Source: Arthrobacter sp. ERGS1:01
Lineage (GTDB): Bacteria; Actinomycetota; Actinomycetes; Actinomycetales; Micrococcaceae
Length of the DNA stretch: 64,000 nucleotides
NCBI RefSeq assembly: GCF_001281315.1
Contig: NZ_CP012479.1
Coordinates: 620,001-684,000, forward strand
Direction: 5' to 3'
The translations under genes were made by a program, and so were the position numbers. Below are positions 16,213 through 24,957 of this stretch, one piece after another. Positions within the stretch are counted from its first letter, which is position 1. Every line of letters begins with the position of its first letter. The notes under the pieces are model-generated. The model saw nothing but the letters and a program-made list of their open reading frames with translations. It was not told the DNA's origin and did no database searches.

Positions 16213-16327
16213 TCTCCGGCCTGACGGTCACTGGCGGCAAGCTGAGGCGGGTTCCGGGGTCTGCCATGCCAGACGCGTTCCGAGCGCGGGCCGCGGACCG
16301 GGCCGGCCGGCGTCGTACGCTGGGGGT

Positions 16328-17539
16328 ATGAGCGAACTGATCACCAACATCGGCGAATTGATGACCCAGGACAGCGAACAGGGCACACGGCGCAACGCGG
16401 CCGTGGTGCTGGAGGGCGAGCGGATCGCCTGGATTGGCGACGCCGTCCACGCGCCGGCCGCGGACACCGTCACCGACGCGCAGGGCCGGGCCATGCTGCC
16501 GGGCTGGGTCGATTCCCACACACACCTGATCTTTGCCGGTGACAGGACGGCCGAATTCGAGGCCCGCATGGCGGGGGAGAGCTACTCGGCCGGCGGCATC
16601 GCGGTATCCGTGGACGCCACCCGGGCCGCGGACGACTTTGAGCTGACCCGCCTGGCCCTGGGCCGGGTGGCCGAGGCCGTCTCACAGGGCACCACGTACC
16701 TGGAGACCAAAACCGGCTACGGGCTGGACGTGGCGCAGGAGGCCCGCAGCGCCCGGATCGCCTCCACCATCGCCGACGAGGTCACGTTCCTGGGCGCCCA
16801 CCTGGTCCCCGCCGGTTCGGACCCGGATGCCTACACGGAACTGGTGTGCGGCCCCATGCTCGACGCCGTGCGGCCCTACGCCACGTGGGCCGACGTCTTC
16901 TGCGAGACCGGCGCGTTCACGCCAGAGCAGTCCCGCCGCGTGTTGGCCGCCTGCCGCGACGCCGGCCTGGGGTTGCGCGTGCACGGCAACCAGCTGGGCC
17001 CGGGCGCCGGGGTTGCCCTCGCGGTGGAGTTCGCCGCCGCCAGCGTTGACCACGTGAATTTCCTTGCGGACACCGATGTGGAGCTCCTCGCGCAGTCCTG
17101 GTCCGGCTGGGATCCGGCGGCCGGGACGGGGGAGCGGGGCACCGTCGCCACGGTGCTGCCGGCCTGTGATCTGTCCACCCGCCAGCCGCTGGCTCCCGCG
17201 CGCAGGCTGCTCGACGCCGGAGTGCAGCTGGCCATCGCCTCCAACTGCAACCCGGGGACGTCGTACACGTCGTCGGTGGCATATTGCGTCACGACGGCCG
17301 TGCTGCAGATGGGCCTTTCGGTGCATGAGGCGGTGCGCGCGGCCACCTGGGGCGGGGCGCTGGCCCTGCACCGGGAACGCGGCGTTGACGAGGACGGAAA
17401 GCGCGCCGTGGGGTCCATCGCCGTCGGGCACCGGGCCGATCTGCACATGCTCAAGGCCCCGTCCGCCACGCACCTGGCCTACCGCCCCGGCATCCCGCTG
17501 ACCCACGCCGTGTGGCGGGCGGGCGTCAGGGCGGTCTAG
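16328..17539 (+). CDS. hutI: Imidazolonepropionase
   Basis: The 403-residue amidohydrolase opens the ring of imidazolone-5-propionate to formiminoglutamate in histidine degradation. The metal ligands His64 and His66 are in DSHTHLIFAGDRTAEFEARMAG, the family hallmark. HGNQLGPG (a third metal His) follows in the second half, and SNCNPGTSYT is near the end. The ATG at 16328 was chosen because a longer in-frame start at 16016 would overlap the opposite lysE gene and reads as non-coding. No hutU, hutH or hutG gene is adjacent, so the pathway is split across the genome. Confidence 0.93.
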   Translation: MSELITNIGELMTQDSEQGTRRNAAVVLEGERIAWIGDAVHAPAADTVTDAQGRAMLPGWVDSHTHLIFAGDRTAEFEARMAGESYSAGGIAVSVDATRAADDFELTRLALGRVAEAVSQGTTYLETKTGYGLDVAQEARSARIASTIADEVTFLGAHLVPAGSDPDAYTELVCGPMLDAVRPYATWADVFCETGAFTPEQSRRVLAACRDAGLGLRVHGNQLGPGAGVALAVEFAAASVDHVNFLADTDVELLAQSWSGWDPAAGTGERGTVATVLPACDLSTRQPLAPARRLLDAGVQLAIASNCNPGTSYTSSVAYCVTTAVLQMGLSVHEAVRAATWGGALALHRERGVDEDGKRAVGSIAVGHRADLHMLKAPSATHLAYRPGIPLTHAVWRAGVRAV

Positions 17540-17572
17540 GCAACGCCCCCAATAATTCTTCTCGCAACGCGG

Positions 17573-17617
17573 AAAGGGCGCTGCGCCCGGGAAATTCCCG
17601 GACGCAGCGCCCTTTTT
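17573..17617. terminator. Bidirectional rho-independent terminator
   Basis: AAAGGGCGCTGCG pairs perfectly with CGCAGCGCCCTTT, with the inner CCCGGGAAATTCCCGG also able to fold, and a run of five T follows. It lies between convergent hutI and the GH101 gene and has A- and T-runs on both sides, so it can serve both strands. Confidence 0.9.
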
Positions 17618-17638
17618 GTTGCTCGTTGCCGCTAAGGC

Positions 17639-20600
17639 CTAGCCGTGGCTGCGCCGGCGGCGGACCAGCATGGTGGCCGCACCGCCAAACAGTGCCAGCA
17701 GTGCGAGGCCGAGGATCGGCAGGACCGCGTTGGCGCCCGTGTTGGGCAGCTCGTCCGTACCCGTGCCGTTGTCCGCCGGTGCGCTCGTGGCCGGAGCCGA
17801 CGAACCCGTGGCCGTGGCGGAGGCGGACGGCGAGGCCGACGGCGTCGTGCCGGGCGTGGTGGTGGCGCTCGGCGTGGCGCTCGGCGTGGCGGTGGGCGTC
17901 GGGTCCGTGGGCGGATCCGTGGGTTCAACGGTTGCCTTTGCGACCGTCACGGCCAGCGAACCGGTGGAGTCCGTGCCGTTGGCATCCGTACCGTACACAG
18001 CGATCCGGTGGTCGCCGGCGGGCGTGTTGGCCGGGATGGTGACCGCCAGCGTCGCAACGCCGGCGGCGTTGGCCTTGGCCGTGCCCAGAACCACCGGGGT
18101 GGAGTGCAGCTCGACGCGGAGCGTGGAGCCGGGTGCCAGGTTCGGCACCGTGATGGTGAGCTTGCCGCCGGCCGTCAGGGAATCCGACGGCACGTTCAGC
18201 GACGGCACCAGCGGCACCGGGTTGGGCTCGCCCGGGTCAACCGCTGCCGCCTTGACGACGACGTTGGTCGAGCCCGTGGCGGCCAGGCCGTTGGAACCGG
18301 TTCCGGAGGCGGACAGTGCCGCGTTTCCGGTGGCCGTGCCGGCGGCCGGGGTCACCTTGAAGGTGGCAACGCCGTTCGCATCGGCGGTGGCCTTGCCCAG
18401 CTCCTTGCCGGCCAGGGCCAGGGTGGCCTGCGCGCCGGCCTTGAGCTTGCCCACCGTGACGGTGGACTCGGTGCCGATCTGCAGCTCGCCGCCGGCAACG
18501 GCAACCGTGAGGTCAACCGGAACGGGCTTCTGGGTCACCGTCACCGTGATGGTGCCGGTGGCCGCCTTGCCGTTCTTGTCGGTTCCCGCGACAACCAGGG
18601 CGGCGGCGCCGGCCTTGGCGTCGGCCGGAACCGCCAGCGAGAAGGTGGCCACGCCGGCGGCATCGGCAACGGCCGTGACGGCCGTGCCGTCAGCCAACTT
18701 CAGCGAAGCGGAGGAGCCGGCCTGCAATTCGGCCACCGTCACCTTGTGCGTGGAACCCTGCTCGAGCGCGTTGCCGCCCTCGACCACGGGTGCCAGCGTC
18801 AGGGCCGGCACCTCGGTGCCGCAGCTGAACTTGGCGTCGGCCCAGTCGGCCCACTCGTCACCGTTCTTGCCGTCAACGAGGATCTTTGCCGCGTTCAGGT
18901 CGATGTAGTTGACGCCCTTGACGTCCACGGTGAACAGGTACAGCGGGCTGTCCACGGTCAGCTGCGGCGAGGTGGCGAGCACCTTGCCGTCGCCCACCAC
19001 GGTGAACACCACGTTGCCGCGGTGCGCCTTGGACAGCTTTGCGTCGTCGATGCCGACGGCGGCCGTGAACGTGGTGCATGCCCCGCCCAGGTAGTAGCTG
19101 ATGGCGGAGTCGGCGTGCACGCCCAGGCCCTTGGCGTAAGCCTTGCCCTTGAGCGTCAGGGCGCTGCCGTCGCCGGCGGCATCCTCGCCGTTGTTCATGT
19201 CCTTCTCCACCGGGCCCCACTCGTTGACGGGGGTGCCGACGAACGGCAGGTCACTGGCGAAGCTGTCCTTGGTTGGTGCCGGCGGCGGGGTGCCGACGGT
19301 CGTGATGGCGACGGAGCCCGTGGCTGCCTTGCCGTTGGAGTCGGTGCCGGCGACCGTGATGGTCCCGGCGCCCACGGCGGCGTCGGCGGCAACCTTGTAG
19401 CTGTACGTCGCAACGCCGGAAGCGTTGGCCGTGGCCGTGCCGAGGACCTTGGCGCCCAGCGAGAACGTGGCGTCGGTGCCGGCCTTCAGCTCACCCACGG
19501 TGACCGTGTAGCTCTTGCCCTGTTCCAGCGGCCCGCCCGGGTTGACCACGGGGGCCAGCACGAGTGCGGGGGCGTCGTTGGAGCAGATGAACTTCGCGTC
19601 GGCCCAGTCGGACCAGTCGTTGCCGTTGGAGCCGTTGGGGTCGACGTTCAAGGTCACGTACTTGGCGCCGTTGAGCGGCACGTTGATCGGAACCGCGGCG
19701 CTGGCGCCGGTCAGGACGCCGGAGTTGTAGAGTTCCGCGCCGTTGTCGCCGAGGACCGTGAAGATGACCGAGCCCTTGGTGCCCTGGAAGTCGTCAATGC
19801 CGATGACGGCCGTGAACGCCTTGCACTGCGCCCCCACGAAGTACTTGACGGTGGAGAGCGCGTGGACGCCCAGGCCCTTGGCGTAGACCTTGCCGTCAAC
19901 GGTAAGGGGAGGGCCGTCGTTGGCGCCCTGTTCGCCGTTGGCGACGTCCTTTTCGGCCGGGCCCCAACCGTTGGCGGGGGTGCCGATCCACTGCATGTCG
20001 GACGCGAAGGTGTCCGCGGTGGGCGGGTGCGGCAGCGTGTAGACGCCCAGCGTCGTCACGGCGCTGCGTGCGCCGATCGGGTCAACCGTGGTGGTGTAGG
20101 CCAGGTTTGCGGTGATGTCGTAGTTGCCGTCGGCGGCTGCCGGGGGGCGTACGGTCCAGGTGGTGACCAGCTTGGCGCCCGCGGCCAGCGTTGCCGCCGT
20201 GGCGGGGGTGGTGGCCGTTGCCGTCCAGCCGGCGGGCACCGTCAGCTTCACTGCGACGTCCTTCACGGCTGCCGGCTCGTTGGAGGTCAGCGTCGTGGTG
20301 AACGTGTTGTCGGTGTTCTGCTCGATGATCGCGCCGGTCTGTGCCAGCGAAAGCTGGGCGCAGGCCGGGGTCTTGGTGGACGTGCCGAGGTCGCGGATCA
20401 GGACGTTGTCGACGGAGACGTCGGCGGCTGCCGAACCGTTGCGCAGCAGGCCCACATAGCTGTCGCCGCAGGCGCTGGCCGTGAAGTTCTGCACCCAGCG
20501 GGTGTTGGAGGTTGCCACCGGGAGCGCCTTGGCTTCGGTCTGTACGGCACCGGTGGCGCTGTCGTAGCCGCCCACCCAGGAGTACTCGTTGGCCTTGGAG

Positions 20601-23593
20601 CTTTGGTAGTCGAAGGAGACCTCGTAGTCGTGCCCGGCCTTGAACGGCATGGTGGACATGGTGGTGCGGTAGACGAGGCCGGTGTTCTCCTCGTGGGACT
20701 TCAGCGAGAACTGGCCGGCCAGGACGTCGTCGACGGTCTTGGGCGTGATGGTGCCGCCCACGGAGGGGCCGTACTTGCTGCCCTTTTGCGTGTAGGGATC
20801 GTGCCGCGGCGCGAGGTGCGTGCGCGGGTCGGTGACGCCGCCGGCGTCGCCCTTCACGAACGGGCCCCAGCCCTGGTCGACATTCTCGAAGTCCTCGGCC
20901 AGCACGACGCCGGACGGGTTGGTTGGGGTGACATCGGCGGCCGTGACGTGCGCGGTCTTGACCACGCGGACGTCGTCGATCTTGACCACGGTGTCGCCTG
21001 CGGGGGCGGAGATGGTCAGGGTCGGCTTGTCGCCGTCGTTCTTGACATCCACCAGCACGCTCACGCGCTGGGTGAAGGTGTTGTTCTTCTGGTCCGCACC
21101 CACGGTGTTCAGCAGGGGCGAGGAGGAGATGGTGTTGCTGACCGCCGGGGAGCCGGAGACCGTGGCGCTCAGGGTGGTGGCGCGCTTCTTCAATGCCGCC
21201 GTCTTGGCGCGGTCCGGGTCGATGCCGATCCAGGCGCTCACGGAGTAGGTGCCCTTCTTCAGGGCCCCGAGCTGCTGCGAGATGCCGGAGGCGGACGTGC
21301 CGAGCTGCGCCGAGGTCAGGCCCTTGGCGGAGGTGGCCAGGGTGGCCCCGCCCTGCGGGTTCCAGGCGGCCAGGGTGCCGGAGTTGAAGCCGGGGTCCGT
21401 GACGGGGCTGCCCTCGCCCCAGACGGTCGACGCCGGAACGGTGGTCACTGCCGATACCGCCGGCACGGTGGCCAGGGGAGTGGTGGGAACCAGCACGTAA
21501 GCCGTGTTGGCCTCCGGGGACAGCGTGACCGCCTTGTTGGCGACGGCGACGTCCTTGACGAAGGTGCGGCCCTGGTCCGTGAGCTTGTAGAGCTTCAGGG
21601 TGGTCTGGTTCGCAAACGCTGGCGTCAGCGTCCAGGTCTGGGTGCCGCCGGCCGCGCTGTAGTTGTACAGCTTGGTCTGCGTGGTGTCGTTCTTGGCGTC
21701 CTTGCCGAACTCGACGGGGGAGCTCGACCACGGCAGCAGGTAGTCGTGGCCGCGCAGTACGTCCACGCCGTCCTGGGTGATCACGCGGTTATCCAGCGAG
21801 GTGCCGGTGATCTTCAGGTTGTTCTCCAGCGTGATCGCCGCCGGCGTCCACGTCTTGATTTCCTGCTGCTGGACGAACTTGGCCGGGACGTTGTTGTCCC
21901 ACACGTTCTTCAGGAACGCGTTGTAGTTGTTCTGCCCGGTCCAGCCTTCCCACTCAACGATGTGCGGGGTGCCCAGGCGGGGGTCCGGGTTCCAGGTGTC
22001 GCGCTGGGTGTTTTGGGCAAAGCGCAGGATCTGCGAGTTCCAGCCTTTGGTGTTTGAGCCGCCGTAGTTCTCATCCACGGCCCAGTGGGACCAGGTGTTG
22101 TTGCGGGGCATGGCCGCGGCAAACTCCGAGGCAACCGAGAAGCCGTTGGCGATGATGGAGTCCTGCAGCTTCTGGCCCACCCAGCCGGACTCGTAGTACA
22201 CGTCGATGTAGTTGTTGGTCAGGTTGTCGTCCGTCTTGTCGGCAAGGGCCTTGATGCGGGCGGCCTGGGTGCCGGAGAGGACATCGGTGCGCTGGTCGAT
22301 GCCGTAGGACTGTTCGAGCCAGTTCCAGCCGGCGCTCAGCGGGGTCTTCACGAACGAGTCGTTGAACGCCTTCGCCTCAGGGTACGCCTCGGTGTTGTTC
22401 ATATGGACGCTGAACGTGGCGCCGTACGCCTTGGCCTGCTTGAGCAGCGTGTTCATGTCGTCCACGCCGCCGGCGCGCTGGTTGAAGTTGTCGCCGAAGT
22501 CGGTGTTGGCCGAGTCGTGGCCCTCGCTCGTGAAGCCCTTCAGGAGGGCCATCTGGCCCAGTCCGTCGGTGGCCAGCGAGATGTGCTTGACGTCGTCGAG
22601 CGTGCGCAGGAACGGGTTGGTGGCCTGGCTGGCGAAGTTGAACGGGATGTGCTGGACAACCCGGTTCTTCACGTCCTGCCAGCCGGCCGGCTTGATCTCG
22701 ATGTCGCGGGAGGCGACGGCGCCGTCCTGCCAGTCGACGGTGCCGTCGGCGTTGGCGTCGCCGGTGATGACCACCTTGGCCATGGGCAGGGCTTCGGTCT
22801 GCTTGTCGGCGGCACCCTTGGCGCGGTACAGCCAGGCGCCGGAGGAGATGCCCGTCTTCTTCCCGGCGCCGTCGGTCTTGACCTGGCGCCAGAAGCGGCC
22901 CCGGTCGCTGGAGGCGAGGGTGTTGTCGGCGGCCGAGATGGCGCCGTCGTACAGGGAGTTGCTCTCAAAGCCGGCCGCGAGCTGGTCGGTGGAGGCGATG
23001 GCCACCATGGACGTCTTGGCTGCGGCGTCGACGGCGGTGGCCGCCGTGATGGGGGTGAAGGTGTCGCCCGTGACGGCACGGTCAACGGAGACCACGGCCG
23101 AGGCCACGGAGGCGCCCGGCTCGGAGGAGGAGACCGTGACCAGGTCCTGGTCCATGATCTGGAGCGTGGAGACCCGGGCGGTGCCGGCTTCCTTGATCTC
23201 CGTGACATTGAACGAGAGCACGTTCTTCTCCACGGACAGCCGGGCCTTCAGGCTCACGCCGTCCAGGCCGGGCACCGCGATGTTGTAGTCGATGGACTTG
23301 CCGTCGGGGTTCACGACGGAGGTGACGGTGACGTTCTGGTCGGTGCCGTTAATGCGCAGCTTGGTGGCGACGGCGGTGGCGCCGGTCATGGTCTTGGTGC
23401 CCAGCGTGTAGCGCAAGGCCTGGGGGAAGGCGGTGGAGACCTGCACGGACATGGTGCCGGAGTCGATCACCGCCGCCGTTGGGTCGGCCGCGAGGGCGGG
23501 TGCAGCCGCGGCGATGGGTACTATGGCGCCGGCCATGACGGCTCCGGCGATCCCCATCCCCAGCCATCTGCGTTGGTGTCGTGCGAGTGACAT
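17639..23593 (-). CDS. Cell-wall-anchored GH101-like endo-alpha-N-acetylgalactosaminidase
   Basis: The 1984-residue secreted protein should release Gal-GalNAc type O-glycans from glycoproteins. A signal peptide (to about 35, ending APALAA) leads into a beta-rich domain and then the GH101-like barrel. Barrel landmarks are DFGDNFNQRAGGVDDMNTL, IDVYYESGW with candidate nucleophile Asp464, and ASEFAAAMPRNN with candidate acid Glu490. Carbohydrate-binding-like modules (about 720-1090) and a NEW3-like domain follow. Two NPCBM modules (about 1190-1335 and 1440-1590) alternate with four Ig-like repeats (about 1350-1885). A Ser/Thr/Pro stalk, the sortase motif LPNTG (about 1949), a membrane span and RRRR close it. 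The ATG at 23593 is fixed by AAGGAG 7 bp upstream; the frame opens at 23611. The size resembles bifidobacterial enzymes. Confidence 0.88.
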   Translation of the reverse strand: MSLARHQRRWLGMGIAGAVMAGAIVPIAAAAPALAADPTAAVIDSGTMSVQVSTAFPQALRYTLGTKTMTGATAVATKLRINGTDQNVTVTSVVNPDGKSIDYNIAVPGLDGVSLKARLSVEKNVLSFNVTEIKEAGTARVSTLQIMDQDLVTVSSSEPGASVASAVVSVDRAVTGDTFTPITAATAVDAAAKTSMVAIASTDQLAAGFESNSLYDGAISAADNTLASSDRGRFWRQVKTDGAGKKTGISSGAWLYRAKGAADKQTEALPMAKVVITGDANADGTVDWQDGAVASRDIEIKPAGWQDVKNRVVQHIPFNFASQATNPFLRTLDDVKHISLATDGLGQMALLKGFTSEGHDSANTDFGDNFNQRAGGVDDMNTLLKQAKAYGATFSVHMNNTEAYPEAKAFNDSFVKTPLSAGWNWLEQSYGIDQRTDVLSGTQAARIKALADKTDDNLTNNYIDVYYESGWVGQKLQDSIIANGFSVASEFAAAMPRNNTWSHWAVDENYGGSNTKGWNSQILRFAQNTQRDTWNPDPRLGTPHIVEWEGWTGQNNYNAFLKNVWDNNVPAKFVQQQEIKTWTPAAITLENNLKITGTSLDNRVITQDGVDVLRGHDYLLPWSSSPVEFGKDAKNDTTQTKLYNYSAAGGTQTWTLTPAFANQTTLKLYKLTDQGRTFVKDVAVANKAVTLSPEANTAYVLVPTTPLATVPAVSAVTTVPASTVWGEGSPVTDPGFNSGTLAAWNPQGGATLATSAKGLTSAQLGTSASGISQQLGALKKGTYSVSAWIGIDPDRAKTAALKKRATTLSATVSGSPAVSNTISSSPLLNTVGADQKNNTFTQRVSVLVDVKNDGDKPTLTISAPAGDTVVKIDDVRVVKTAHVTAADVTPTNPSGVVLAEDFENVDQGWGPFVKGDAGGVTDPRTHLAPRHDPYTQKGSKYGPSVGGTITPKTVDDVLAGQFSLKSHEENTGLVYRTTMSTMPFKAGHDYEVSFDYQSSKANEYSWVGGYDSATGAVQTEAKALPVATSNTRWVQNFTASACGDSYVGLLRNGSAAADVSVDNVLIRDLGTSTKTPACAQLSLAQTGAIIEQNTDNTFTTTLTSNEPAAVKDVAVKLTVPAGWTATATTPATAATLAAGAKLVTTWTVRPPAAADGNYDITANLAYTTTVDPIGARSAVTTLGVYTLPHPPTADTFASDMQWIGTPANGWGPAEKDVANGEQGANDGPPLTVDGKVYAKGLGVHALSTVKYFVGAQCKAFTAVIGIDDFQGTKGSVIFTVLGDNGAELYNSGVLTGASAAVPINVPLNGAKYVTLNVDPNGSNGNDWSDWADAKFICSNDAPALVLAPVVNPGGPLEQGKSYTVTVGELKAGTDATFSLGAKVLGTATANASGVATYSYKVAADAAVGAGTITVAGTDSNGKAATGSVAITTVGTPPPAPTKDSFASDLPFVGTPVNEWGPVEKDMNNGEDAAGDGSALTLKGKAYAKGLGVHADSAISYYLGGACTTFTAAVGIDDAKLSKAHRGNVVFTVVGDGKVLATSPQLTVDSPLYLFTVDVKGVNYIDLNAAKILVDGKNGDEWADWADAKFSCGTEVPALTLAPVVEGGNALEQGSTHKVTVAELQAGSSASLKLADGTAVTAVADAAGVATFSLAVPADAKAGAAALVVAGTDKNGKAATGTITVTVTQKPVPVDLTVAVAGGELQIGTESTVTVGKLKAGAQATLALAGKELGKATADANGVATFKVTPAAGTATGNAALSASGTGSNGLAATGSTNVVVKAAAVDPGEPNPVPLVPSLNVPSDSLTAGGKLTITVPNLAPGSTLRVELHSTPVVLGTAKANAAGVATLAVTIPANTPAGDHRIAVYGTDANGTDSTGSLAVTVAKATVEPTDPPTDPTPTATPSATPSATTTPGTTPSASPSASATATGSSAPATSAPADNGTGTDELPNTGANAVLPILGLALLALFGGAATMLVRRRRSHG

Positions 23594-23701
23594 CAAGAGC
23601 TCCTTGAACAACTTTGTTTTAGGGTGCGGGCCGCGTTCCTGCCCGCTCGAAAAGGTCCAGCTGAATGCAGTGACAACAGGTGACTTTGAGGTACATCACA
23701 C

Positions 23702-23715
23702 TGTTATCGATAACA
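23702..23715. promoter_or_regulatory. Perfect 14-bp palindrome TGTTATCGATAACA
   Basis: This even palindrome with a central CG lies about 110 bp upstream of the GH101-like gene. Its shape is that of a LacI-family operator. No LacI gene is adjacent, so the regulator would be encoded elsewhere, unless the DeoR protein of the cluster uses it. Confidence 0.6.
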
Positions 23716-23788
23716 TCGTTTTATTATTGCCTTTTCGTGATTCGGATTACAAGTCCCGGGCGTCCATTCGACGAGCGGCCGTGACAAA

Positions 23789-23843
23789 AATCAATTAGTG
23801 ATTGATTCTGACGTTTTGGGGGTGCAATCAATCAATTGGTGAT
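23789..23843. promoter_or_regulatory. Two direct 14-bp repeats, probable DeoR operators
   Basis: AATCAATTAGTGAT (23789-23802) and AATCAATTGGTGAT (23830-23843) differ at one base and are spaced 41 bp start to start, about four helical turns. The first also forms a 7+7 inverted repeat, AATCAAT-TAGTG-ATTGATT (23789-23807). They lie 82-136 bp before the operon start. The cluster's own DeoR protein is the natural candidate to bind them cooperatively. Confidence 0.62.
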
Positions 23844-23924
23844 ATAGTTGGGTCAACGATGCACAACCCCTCCGGTCCTCGATGTGAGCCACGCGGCGGG
23901 CATGAAACAAGGAGAATCCCCAGC

Positions 23925-24836
23925 ATGACTGAATTTGCGCCCAGCGAACTTGGCCCCTTCATGGATGCCGAACTGACCAGCCAGCCCGAGGTGTGGGCCC
24001 AGGCCATCGCCCAGGCCAAGAGCGAAAACCTGCTCCCGGCCGACGGCCTGCGCGTCGCCGTCATCGGTTGCGGCACGTCCTGGTTCATGGCGCAGAGCTA
24101 CGCCACCGCCCGTGAAGGCGCCGGCAAGGGCGTCACCGACGCTTTCGCCGCCTCCGAATCCTTCCTGGGCGCCGAGCGCGGCTACGACGCGGTCGTCGCC
24201 ATCACCCGCTCCGGCACCACCACCGAGGTGCTCGAAGTCCTCACCGCCATCAAGGGCACCGTCCCCACCGTGGCCCTCGTCGGCGACGTCACCTCGCCGA
24301 TCATGGTGCTGGCCGACGCCGTCGTCGAACTTCCCTACGCCGACGAGCAGTCAGTGGTCCAGACCCGCTTCGCCACCACCGCCCTGGCCTACCTGCTCAC
24401 GAGCGTCGGCGTGGACCTTACCGCCGCCGTCGAGGACGCCAAGAGCGCCGTCACCGCCCCCGTGGAGCAGGAACTGATCGACGCCGAACAGTTCACCTTC
24501 CTGGGCACCGGCTGGACCGTGGGCCTGGCCCACGAAGCCGGGCTGAAGATGCGCGAAGCCGTGCAGGGCTGGACCGAGTCCTACCCGGCCAAGGAATACC
24601 GCCACGGCCCGATCTCCATCGCCGCCCCGAACCGCGTCACGTGGATGTTCGGCGAGCAGCCCGAGGGCCTGGACGCCGACGTCGCCAAGACCGGTGCGCT
24701 CTACATCAACACCACCGTCCACCCGTTGGCCGAGCTGGCCCGCGTGCACCGCGTCACCCTGGAACGTGCCCGCGCCCGCGGAATGAACCCGGACCTGCCG
24801 CGCAACCTGACCCGCTCGGTCATCCTCGCGGACTGA
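23925..24836 (+). CDS. SIS-domain sugar isomerase/deaminase, AgaS-like
   Basis: The 303-residue product is built from SIS domains. The first opens at about residue 45 with VAVIGCGTSWFMAQSYA and has the phosphosugar loop TRSGTTTEVLEVL. The second carries FLGTGWTVGLAHEAGLKMREAVQGW and EYRHGPISIA. Such proteins include AgaS, which converts galactosamine-6-phosphate to tagatose-6-phosphate plus ammonia, and the isomerase half of GlmS. It has no glutaminase domain. As first gene of an operon with two sugar kinases and a tagatose-type aldolase, the AgaS role fits best. The ATG at 23925 has AAGGAG upstream. A fructosamine deglycase-like role is the main alternative. Confidence 0.83.
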   Translation: MTEFAPSELGPFMDAELTSQPEVWAQAIAQAKSENLLPADGLRVAVIGCGTSWFMAQSYATAREGAGKGVTDAFAASESFLGAERGYDAVVAITRSGTTTEVLEVLTAIKGTVPTVALVGDVTSPIMVLADAVVELPYADEQSVVQTRFATTALAYLLTSVGVDLTAAVEDAKSAVTAPVEQELIDAEQFTFLGTGWTVGLAHEAGLKMREAVQGWTESYPAKEYRHGPISIAAPNRVTWMFGEQPEGLDADVAKTGALYINTTVHPLAELARVHRVTLERARARGMNPDLPRNLTRSVILAD

Positions 24837-24869
24837 CGATCCGGTAGGGCGGCCACTGGCTAAGATGTT

Positions 24870-24906
24870 AGGCACCCCACGAAACCGGTGGGGTGCCTGA
24901 CTTTTC
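24870..24906 (+). terminator. Rho-independent hairpin between the SIS gene and the ROK kinase gene
   Basis: AGGCACCCCAC pairs with GTGGGGTGCCT, followed by GACTTTTCTT. It lies 33 bp after the SIS stop and about 50 bp before the next gene. It may attenuate rather than end transcription, giving more SIS protein than kinase. Confidence 0.8.
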
Positions 24907-24957
24907 TTCCGTACACGCTGCGTTGGCGGCAACCTCCTGCGAAAGTACCCAATCTTC

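Larger units (their letters stand above)
23594..23924. other. Divergent control region of the GalNAc module
   Basis: These 331 bases separate the wall-anchored glycosidase from the catabolic operon and hold no gene. The middle, about 23690-23860, is much richer in A and T than the surroundings. It contains a perfect palindrome next to the glycosidase side and two direct repeats next to the operon side, listed separately. A TATAGT at 23843-23848 overlaps the second repeat and could be a -10 box for the operon. Ribosome sites are AAGGAG on both sides. Confidence 0.6.

Noticed and set aside
17645..22057. Very long open frame on the plus strand opposite the GH101-like gene
   Set aside because: Its translation is low-complexity Gly/Arg/Val and matches no fold, while the minus strand encodes signal peptide, catalytic motifs and LPNTG. 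It is a mirror effect of GC-rich codons.
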